DNA from: Takakia lepidozioides
Taxonomy: Eukaryota > Streptophyta > Takakiopsida > Takakiales > Takakiaceae
Length of the DNA stretch: 64,000 bases
Direction of reading: 5' to 3'
NCBI GenBank assembly: GCA_030704615.1
Contig: CM060731.1
Location: forward strand, 93,788,756-93,852,755
Position numbers and translations under genes: made by a program. Each line of letters opens with the position of its first letter. The first letter of the stretch is position 1. Of the stretch, positions 55,657 through 64,000 are shown piece by piece. The notes under the pieces were generated by a model. It searched no databases, was not told the DNA's origin, and saw only the letters and a program-made list of their open reading frames with translations.

Positions 55657-55913
55657 TCATCTGGCTGACTATGTTGCTGCTTCTTCTTCTTGGGTGTGGG
55701 GGTCTTCGTCTCTTGCCCCTATTTGCGCAATCTTTTCTTCTTGTCCTTGGGCTGCTCAGCTGCCTGCTTCTCCATCTGCTCCTTCGCCAACGCTGCCGCC
55801 TTGGCTAACTTTCTCAGTGCTTTCTGCTTGGCTGCCTCCTCTGCTTTCAGTCTTTCCGCGTCCTCTGGTTGGGGATCCGATTGCGCCTTCATAGCCCTGG
55901 CATTTGCTTCCTT
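55657..55913 (-). pseudogene. M2 upstream coding block
   Basis: The minus strand encodes an Ala/Lys/Glu-rich, coiled-coil-like segment ([28 protein letters not shown]), one stop, then a Lys/Gln stretch ending PDDE at the CCTCG site. It continues in frame as DSDDDF in M2. It is the linker upstream of the methyltransferase-like part and parallels the Ala/Lys tail of the N-terminal exon fragments. Its far end is cut by element B. Confidence 0.6.
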
Positions 55914-56886
55914 CTTCAACTGGGGAGTTGGGAGGGACGTGAGAACTTCACCATCTGCGAGATCGATGGAGTGGATCTCATTTTGGGAATGACCTTTTTG
56001 AGCAAATCCGGAGCGGTTATAGATGGCCGCAAGAGAGTGGTCACGCTGCCATGTGGGAATGGTGGCGAGGTTTTAAGAGCGTCGGAAATGCCCAAATCCG
56101 TGGGAGGGCAAATAAACCTTCTGTCAGCAAGGGAGTGGGTCGTGGAGGAGGCACACGAGCCCCAGTTTTTGCTTTACATTAGAGAAGTGAAGGGAGAAGG
56201 CGATGGGGAGCCGAGCCCAGATTGGATTAAGGGGATCTTGGAGAAATACCAGGATGTGATGCCGGAGGATTTACCAAGCGGCTTGCCACCGCGAAGAGGA
56301 GTTGACCACAAGATTGAGGTGATACCGGGATCGGAACCGCCTGCCAATACACCCTACCGGTTGAGCCACAGGGAGTTGGTCGAGCTGAAGACTCAGCTCA
56401 AGGATCTAATGTTGAAGGGGTACATCCGGCCGAGTAAGTCACCTTACGGAGCCCCGGTGCTATTTGCAGACAAGAAGGATGGGACGCTGCGGATGTGTGT
56501 CGATTACAGGGCTCTGAATAAGGTGACTATCAAAAACCGGTACCCTTTGCCAAGGATCGACGACCTCTTCGATCAATTGGCAGGAGCGAAGTATTTTAGC
56601 CGGATCGACTTGCGCTCCGGCTATCACCAAATTCGGGTGGCGGAAGGAGATGAGGAAAGAACCGCGTGCAGGACAAGTATGGTTCATATGAGTTCTTGGT
56701 GATGCCTTTTGGGCTCACCAATGCACCAGCGACATTTAGCACGCTGATGAACAACCTTTTCCAGGAGTGGTTGGATGACTTTGTGATCGTGTACATCGAT
56801 GATATCTTGGTGTACTCGAAAACAAAGGAGGAGCACCTGGAGCACCTGAAAAGGGTGTTCCAAAAATTGCGGGAAGGGAAGCTGTA
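55914..56886 (+). mobile_element. pol: Element B, left part (chromovirus, 5' truncated)
   Basis: It starts abruptly within the protease region (CTTCAACTGGGGAGTTGGG) without LTR or gag. It encodes the protease end and RT ([23 protein letters not shown], and after a one-base frameshift near 56690 [12 protein letters not shown] and YIDDILVYS). It is interrupted at 56886 by element C, ending in KLREGKLY. Confidence 0.9.
56882..56886. other. Target duplication of element C, left copy
   Basis: CTGTA, repeated at 63857-63861, on either side of element C; the B reading frame continues across it. Confidence 0.95.
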
Positions 56887-57616
56887 TGTCGCGCACCTCA
56901 CTTCGGTAAGCTCCCATTCAAGTCATAGTTACTCGCTTTGATGTGCGCGCCTGACTCCCAACCTGGCCGCCGGGCCAACTTGGAGCTTCGGCTGCTCACC
57001 GGGCATAACGGTCCCCCCTTTGTTCTCCCAAAGAACCCTCCACCGATTTGGAACCAGCAGGGAATTCCCTTTGGTAGTTGGCAGTCCGGAACAGCTCCCC
57101 ACTCTTTGGTCGCTTTCTGGCTCGCTCGCTTACTCACTAGTTTTTGGTCACCAACGGGCTAACACCGTTCTCGGGGTTACTACTCCCCTATATATACTTC
57201 TGTAGCTGTCCGCGGGGGTTTCACAACCAGCCATGCCATTTTATGGCGAACCACCACGAAGACCCTCGATTCCCGGTGGTGAGTCGCGGTGAGTCTTGGC
57301 CCACTCACCGCGGCCCCAATGGACCGTGATGAGTCCCAAGACTCCCCACGACTCCCACCTCGAGGTCTCACCCCATGGTGAGTCCTATGCCACCCGCACT
57401 AAGTCCCGCTAAGCTACCACCACCCCTTGTGGAGCCACCCCCACCGCAACCCGGTGTGCAGGGCTCCACCTAGTGAGCGCCTCCGCCTCCTTGAGTGCCT
57501 TGGGCACTCAAGGGTGCTTCAGCCCCCGTACCTATCGCTGCTACTGCCCCCACCACAGGGGCAGCCCCTCTTGTGTCCCGACCCCCCCCCTGCCCTCAAG
57601 GCAAAGGGCCGCGACA
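56887..57616 (-). repeat. Element C 3' LTR
   Basis: 730 bp, TGTCGCGCACC to GCCGCGACA on the plus strand. It differs from the 5' LTR at scattered sites, more than the two LTRs of element A differ, which suggests an older insertion. Confidence 0.95.
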
Positions 57617-58464
57617 CACACCCCTACCACAGGGAGTCGATGTCCTCATCGACTTGTCCATTTTGTAGAAATGAACATCCAAGTTGTGGCGTCCCACATC
57701 AAGGAGTTTGTTTCCGTACCATGGCGTCCCATGGCAAAGAACCAAACCCACACTTGACTCTACTCTCCACTAGCTAGTTCGGCCGACTTCCTCCAAGTCC
57801 CGGCCAAGGGTGGAGCCTCTCAAGCTCCTCCCAGTGCACTCTTCTTGGCCTACTTCAAGGCCAAGGAACGATCCTCCCCGAGGATCGAATCGCCTTACTG
57901 CAACAACATTGCTTGCGACCGCTCATGATGCCGCTTTTGGCATCACCTTGAGCAAGGGTTCACCTGGAACCCTCTTTGACTAGGAAGATAACCTTGAACC
58001 AACCGTGCGCCCCAATCACTACAATTGGGTCCGCCTTGGAATGCTGGCCTGAGGTATGGGAACGCGCCGAAGCCGCACTACGACTTCGTCCCGAGGCTAC
58101 ACGATTATAGTACGTGAACGGAAGCACGTAGCTTCCGCGTTAGCCCGCACTACAAGGCAACCCCCTCGGTAGTGCAGTTATAGTACGCGCACGCGCCAGG
58201 TGCGCACTAGCACGTGAACTCCCAAAGAAGGCGCAAGTTTCTTTGCCCCTTGGATGGGGGTCACCCGATTTTCGGCACTACGCAAACACACGATTAACCC
58301 ATTTACCTCTCCCACTTTTATAAGCTACCATGCATTCTACACACTAGCCAACCACACCATGCATCACCATTCCAAACAAAATAGGACGCACAACATTTGG
58401 AATCCATTTCATTTATAGCACGTTTTGTACAATACAAGTTTTTGCAATCGGATTCCTAAGCTAG
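57617..58464 (-). other. Element C 3' non-coding region
   Basis: The reverse counterpart of 54020-54923, about 0.85 kb. The polypurine-type tract GGTAGGGGTGTG adjoins the LTR. Confidence 0.75.
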
Positions 58465-61400
58465 CTAAGCCGGGCTAAGCATGCATTCCCTCCCCCACGC
58501 TCCAAGGTTGATGTCCCCATCATGCTTCTTCCGCTTTTGAGGTCGCCCTTCGAAAGCTGCGACCGCCTCGGATGCGTTTCCCATTTCTGAGGCACGCACC
58601 CAAGATGCCTCCACATGATGATAGCCCTTCCATTTGACGAGATACTCCGTTTCTCGGTTCTTGAACCTCCTTGACTTAAGTATTGCCTCCACCTCGTACT
58701 CAGGTTCATTTTCATGATCCAACAGCATAGGTGGCGGACGCAACACTTGATGCCGATTCGGACGCGCTTCATCTTTGAAGTAAGGCTTCAAAAGGGAGAC
58801 ATGGAATACTGGGTGCACCTTGCTGTTTGCCGGCAGCTCCAATTCATACACATCCTCATTCATAACCTTCCGAATGCGAAAGGGTCCCGCATACGGAGGT
58901 ACGAACTTCGGACTCACTTCCGGAGGTAGTCGAAATTCTTGATGTTCAACCAGACCTCCGTGCCTACCTCAAACTTCACTTCCCTCCGCTTCCGATTCGC
59001 CTGCCTTTCATACATACCGTTTCTAGCTGGGCAATGTTGTACTTTGCAAGCTTTAACAAACGCTCGCGTTCTTACAGTACTCCGCTACTTACTGCCGGTT
59101 CCTCAACGTCCTGGGCGGCCCAACTTGTTGGCACCAGAGGTGCTTTTTCATAGACCAACAAAGGGGAAACTCCCGTTGCGGAGTGTTCTGTGTTATTATA
59201 ACAGAACTCTGCCGCGTCTAAGTGTTCCACCCAGTCTGTTTGGTCTGCCGACACGTAATTCCGCAAGATCTGCTTCACTACGGAATTCACCTTTCTGTTT
59301 GGCCGTCGGTCGTAGGTCGGAAGGCGGTGCTCATCTTCAGCCTCGTCCCCATCTTCTTCCAAAGTGCTCTCCAGAATTTACTCGTAAACTTTGGATCGCG
59401 GTCCGAGACAATATCCTTCGGGACTCCATGATGCTTTAAGACGTGGGCGAAGTAAAGTCGCCCTGTCTCCTGTGCCGTTGCCGTCTCCTTGGTGGGATGA
59501 AATGGCCCATTTTACTGAACCTATCTACCACCACCATGATTGCATCGAATCCTTTTGACAGCGGCATAGCAGTCATGAAATCCATCGAGACGCTTTCCCA
59601 AGTCCCATCTGGAATCGGCAAGGGTTGTAACAGCCCCGCTTGCTTTTTGTACTCGCTCCGGTTTTGTTGGCATGTTGTGCATGTCTTGACATACTCCTCT
59701 GCCTCCTCCCTCAGTTTGGGCCAGAAAATACTCTTTCTTCAAGAGTGCCGCAGTGCGCTTGGCTTCGCCGTGGCCCGCAAGCGGGCTATCATGGCATTCT
59801 CTCAAGAGGCTATCTCTGATCCCTCCCTTCGGCACGTAGAGACGTTTTTGCTTATACTGGAGCAGTCCATTTTGCAAGTGGAACTGCGATTTAACCCCCC
59901 ATCCTCAAGTCCTGCATCACGGACTTTGCCAGCTCATCCTTCCGGCAAGCCTTCCGGATCTTCCTTTGGAGCGTCGTCTCGCCCTTGTACACCAACAAGA
60001 GCTGCTGCTTTCTACTTAAAGCATCGGCCACCACGTTGTCTCGTCCCGGTTTGTACTGGATATCCACGTCAACAACCGCCAAAGTATCTTGCCACCTAAG
60101 TTGTTTTGGGGACAACTTGGCTGCGTGGCAAAATACTTCACCGTGACATTGTCCGTGAACACCTTCACTGGGTTGGAACCAACATAGTGGCGCCAGAGCT
60201 CAAGACAGTGCACCACCGTCTTCATCTCTTTCTCGTGCGTCGGCCACCGTCGCTCCACTTCATTCAGTTTCTTACTTTCGTAAGCCACTGGACGTCCATC
60301 TTGCATCAGCGCCCCACCAATCGCGAAGTCCGACGCATCTGTATGTATCTCAAATGGACGATCGAACTCCGGGATTTTCAAGACTGGAGCTTCTGCCATC
60401 CGCTGCTTCAATTCAGCAAAAGCTTGGCCACAAAGGTGTTCCATGCCCAGACTTTAGATTTACACAGAAGGTCTGACAGCGGCCCCGCAATCTTGGCGAA
60501 ATTTCTCACATACTTCCGGTAATAGGAGGCGAGTCCTAGGAAGGATCGCACTCCCCGGGACCGAAGTCGGAGGCTCCCAGTCCAAGATTGCCCTCACCTT
60601 TCTGTCATCCATTTTGATCCCATCCTGTGTAATCACATGCCCCAAGAACTCCACTTTCGTGACCCCGAATTCGCACTTTGAAGCTTTGGCGTACAGCTTC
60701 CCTTCCCGCAACTTTTGGAACACCCTTTTGAGATGCTCCAGGTGCTCCTCCTTTGTTTTCGAGTACACCAAGATGTCGTCGATGTACACGATCACAAGTC
60801 CTCCAAACCACTCTGAAAAAGGCTGTTCATCCGTGCTAAAATGTCGCTGGTGCATTGGTGAGCCCAAAAGGCATCACAAAGAACTCATATGAACGCATAC
60901 CTTGTGTCCTGCACGCGGTCTTCCTCCTCATCTCCTTCCGCCACCCCGAATTTGGTGATAGCCACTCCGAAGGAAGGAGAAGCCTGAGCGCAAGTCGATC
61001 CGGCTGAAATACTTCGCTCCTGCCAATTGATCGAAGAGGTCGTCGATCCTTGGCAAAGGGTACCGGTTTTGGATAGTCACCCCTTATTCAGAGCCCTGTA
61101 ATCGACACACATTCGCAGCGTCCCATCCTTCTTGTCTGCAAATAGCACCGGGGCTCCGTAAGGTGACTTACTCGGCCGGATGTACCCCTTTGACATTAGA
61201 TCCTTGAGCTGAGTCTTCAGCTCGACCAACTCCATGTGGCTCAACCGGTAGGGTGCCTTGGCAGGCGGTTCCGATCCCGGTATCACCTCAATCTGTGGTC
61301 AACTCCTCTTCGCGGTGGCAAGCCGCTTGGTAAATCCTCCCATCACATCTTGGTATTTCTCCAAGATCCCCTTGATCCAATCTGGGCTCGGCTCCCCATC

Positions 61401-63083
61401 GCCCTCCCTTCTTCTCACCTCGTGTGCCTCCTCCACGGCCCACTACCTTGCTGACAGAAGGTTTATTCGCCCTCCCACGGATTTGGGCGTTCCCGACACT
61501 CTTAAAACCTTGCCACCATTCCCACATGGCAGCGTGACCACTCTCTTGCGGCCATCTATGACCGCTCCGGATTTGCTCAAAAAGGTCATCCCCAAAATGA
61601 GATCCACTCCATCGATCTCACAGATAGTGAAGTTCTCGCGTCCCTCCCAACTCCCCAGTTGAAGAGGAACATCAAACGCCAACCTTGTTGCCAACTGTGG
61701 TTCTCCTTTGGCAGAACGCACCTCAATAGAGGCCCCCCATGTCACTTGTCGGGAGTCCCAACTTTCGCGCCGTCGCCGGCATCATGAAGGAGTGCGACGC
61801 TCCTGTGTCCATGCCAACAAACGACACGTTAGTTCCGGATATTATCCCTTCCACGAACAATAACTGACTCCCTTTACGCAGGCGCCCAGTTTCCTGATAC
61901 AACTCACAAGAATAGTTGCCTACCTTGCAAGTCCTGGCAACCACCGCTTCCAACAAGCGACTGATGGTATCTTCCGACAGCTCCGTGGTTGCCCGAGTCA
62001 TGTTCAATTGACGAGGTTTTGTGCACTTCTTGGCCATGTGCCCGGGCTCCCCGCAATTGAAACACACTCCATCAAAGGTCGCCTTATGTCCGCCATAAGC
62101 CGCTCCACCCGCTTTTCCTTTCGAAGCACCGGGTGCCGCCTTGACGTGTGAAGGCCCTCCCTTTGATTTCCACGTGCCATTGTCGCCGCGTGGCCTATCC
62201 CACTTCTTTTCCGGTCGGAAGGAGTCACCTTCCCGCCGGGTCTTCTTGTGGTTCAGCTCCGTACGGCCTTGTCTCTCAACCCTAGGGACATCTGAGAAAC
62301 ATTCAGCCCTCTCAATTGCCTCGTTCAAAGTCTTGGGTGGCTTTCACCTCCAACTTCCGCCTGGCCCATGGGGCCAGCGCCCGCCACAAAGTTGAAGACC
62401 ATTTCTGGTTCTGCCATGTCCGCGACTTCGAGCAACAGCACATTGAAAGCCTGGACATACCCCCGAATGTCATCTGTTTGCTTCAAATTCCTCATCTTGT
62501 CCCGGGCAAGCCAGGATGCGTTGAGGGGCACAAACTGTCTCTTCATCAATTCCTTGAACCCACTCCAATTCAAGGTTTCCGGGCTTGGGCCTCGGTCGTG
62601 AAGGCGTTTCTGCCACCATTGTTGAGCATAGCCCCTCAAATAGGTGGGAGCCACTTCCACCCGATCCTCGTCACTCAACTTGGCCGCCCGGAAGTACTGC
62701 TCTAGCTCCAGGAGCCAGGTGTTGAGTGCCTTCCGATTTCGGACGCCCTCGAAGGTGCCGGGTTCCTTAGGCTTCACCTTAACTTTGCCTTAGTGGAAGT
62801 GGCATTAGCCGCCTTCAACACGTCTTTCAACGTCCCGCCAAACTGCGCCAACAACCCTTCCCAAAGCTGCCGGCATGGGAGGCATCTCTTGGTTTGTCGG
62901 AACTCTCAAGGATTCCTCGGGCTCCGACTCCTCGGATTCCTCCCGCTCTTGAGCGGCCTCGTTTTCGGAAACATGCATCGCTTCCTCAAACGGCCGCCTC
63001 GGTGACACGTCGCCTCCATCGGGCTCACCAGGATCATCGTCTTTTAGGCCGTTCCGCTTTCGCTTCGGCTTGCCCGACCCCAT
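58465..63083 (-). pseudogene. gag-pol: Element C gag-pol, heavily frameshifted
   Basis: The family ATG is at 63083. On the minus strand: Gag to about 62330, broken near 62860 and 62360; CCHC knuckle [14 protein letters not shown] near 62060; protease [10 protein letters not shown] near 61810, then a frameshift and a stop near 61443; RT pieces at 61077-61286 and 60640-60867 with YIDDILVYS; RNase H at 60016-60444; integrase pieces from 59877 to 59072; C-terminus and chromodomain at 58465-58917. There are more than eight frame changes. The early gag frame, broken in A, is intact here. Confidence 0.9.
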
Positions 63084-63124
63084 TATGAGGCCAATCCCAA
63101 GGACGATCGCATACTGAACTCTAA

Positions 63125-63136
63125 GCTCTGATACCA
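63125..63136 (-). other. Element C primer binding site
   Basis: GCTCTGATACCA on the plus strand, the complement of the initiator-Met primer site, two bases from the LTR. Confidence 0.95.
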
Positions 63137-63138
63137 AG

Positions 63139-63856
63139 TGTCGCGCACCTCACTTTGGTAAGCTCCCCTTCGTTACTCGCTTTGATGCGCGCGCCTGACT
63201 CCCAACCTGGCGGCCGGGCCAACTTGGAGCTTTGGCTGCTCACCGGGGCATAACGGTCCCCCCTTTGTTCATCCCAAGAACCCTCCACCGATTTGGAACC
63301 AGCGGGAATTCCCTTTGGTAGTTGGCAGTCCGGAACAGCTCCCCACTCTTTGGTCGCTTTCCGGCTCGCTCGCTTACTCACTAGTTTTTGGTCACCAACG
63401 GGCTTGCACCGTTCTCGGGGTTACTACTCCCTATATATACTTTTGTAGCTATCCGCGGGGGTTTCACAACCAGCCATGCCATTTTATGGCGACCACGAAG
63501 ACCCTCGATTCCCGGTGGTGAGTCGCGGTGAGTCTTGGCCCACTCACCGCGGCCCCAATGGACCGTGATGAGTCCCAAGACTCCCTACAACTCCCACCTC
63601 GAGGTCTCCACCCCATGGTGAGTCCTAAGCCACCCCCACTAAGTCCCGCTAAGCTACCACCACCCCTTGTGGAGCCACCCCTACCGCAACCCGGTGTGCA
63701 GGGCTCCACCTAGTGAGCGCCTCCGCCTCCTTGAGTGCCTTGGGCACTCAAGGGTGCTTCAGCCCCCGTACCTATCGCTGCTACTGCCCCCACCACAGGG
63801 GCAGCCCCTCTTGTGTCCCGACCCCCCCCCTGCCCTCAAGGCAAAGGGCCGCGACA
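63139..63856 (-). repeat. Element C 5' LTR
   Basis: 718 bp; a few bases shorter than the 3' LTR because of small gaps (for example near 63172 and 63491). It is followed by CTGTA at 63857-63861. Confidence 0.95.
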
Positions 63857-64000
63857 CTGTATGCCAAAGCTTCAAAGTGCGAATTCGGGGTCACAAAAGT
63901 GGAGTTCTTGGGGCATGTGATTACACAGGATGGGATCAAAATGGATGACAGAAAGGTGAGGGCAATCTTGGACTGGGAGCCTCCGACTTCGGTCCCGAGA
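63857..64000 (+). mobile_element. pol: Element B, right part, cut by window edge
   Basis: After the CTGTA duplication the RT frame of B resumes (YAKASKCEFGVTKVEFLGH) and runs to the window edge. It is almost identical to 51848-51991 of element A. Confidence 0.95.

Larger units (their letters stand above)
56887..63856 (-). mobile_element. Element C: full-length chromovirus nested antisense in B
   Basis: The LTRs are 56887-57616 (3') and 63139-63856 (5' for the minus strand). The primer site GCTCTGATACCA is at 63125-63136 and the purine-rich tract is just right of 57616. The target duplication is CTGTA. The host is a copy of the same family on the opposite strand. Confidence 0.95.

Overview
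The window is a stretch of nuclear DNA from a plant-lineage eukaryote (Streptophyta) and consists almost entirely of transposable elements and their debris. The evidence is GT-AG introns, AATAAA signals, Ty3/gypsy elements primed by initiator-Met tRNA with C-terminal chromodomains, a second Ty3/gypsy lineage of Tat/Athila character, tRNA-derived SINEs, hAT-like elements with 8-bp target duplications, a MULE transposase and LINEs. I see no ordinary single-copy host gene. The mixture would suit a seed-free land plant or a charophyte alga with a large genome, but that is a guess.

Layout. 1-2634: end of a chromovirus LTR, an inverted N-terminal exon fragment, then a multi-exon gene (here called M1) with features of a beta-class DNA amino-methyltransferase, ending at a transposon-like terminus. 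2640-12039: a Tat/Athila-like Ty3/gypsy element (G2) with a decayed pol, an unusual 3.6-4.6 kb downstream reading frame, a polypurine tract and the 3' LTR. 12046-12822: M3, a third methyltransferase-like copy. 13250-16195: a promoter-like cluster, one candidate exon, and a duplicated unknown domain with paired Cys motifs. 16282-17400: M5, a deletion derivative of M1. 19424-22146: an array of GGCGCC-centred palindromes, followed by a MULE/SWIM transposase pseudogene (22209-24680), a 5'-truncated LINE, a second G2 coiled-coil fragment split by a solo LTR, and a gag pseudogene. 28451-32373: more M fragments, a second palindrome array, a reversed G2 LTR, a chromovirus LTR and a SWIM fragment. 34969-41464: a chain of hAT-like non-autonomous elements holding SINEs. 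41800-43270: a LINE. 43554-48374: an unknown transposon ORF, a 211-aa unknown ORF, a third palindrome array, and M2. 48375-64000: chromoviruses. A complete element A (target duplication CCTCG) sits inside M2. A partial element B is interrupted by a full-length antisense element C of the same family (target duplication CTGTA).

How the parts relate. The most interesting content is the M family. At least three diverged copies share intron positions, a DIPDG motif where DPPY/SPPY would be expected, a DLTCGTG-type motif I split by an intron, and a C-terminal F-x-L-P-x-Y-A motif. Two of the copies, and one internally deleted derivative, end at a shared ACTATTTCATGAGC terminus, which suggests a mobile element carrying a methyltransferase-like gene. 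The chromovirus copies record a same-family nested insertion and a second, partial trace of that event in element A. Every coding region seen has stops, frameshifts or truncation except the small 211-aa ORF and the single exon at 13535.
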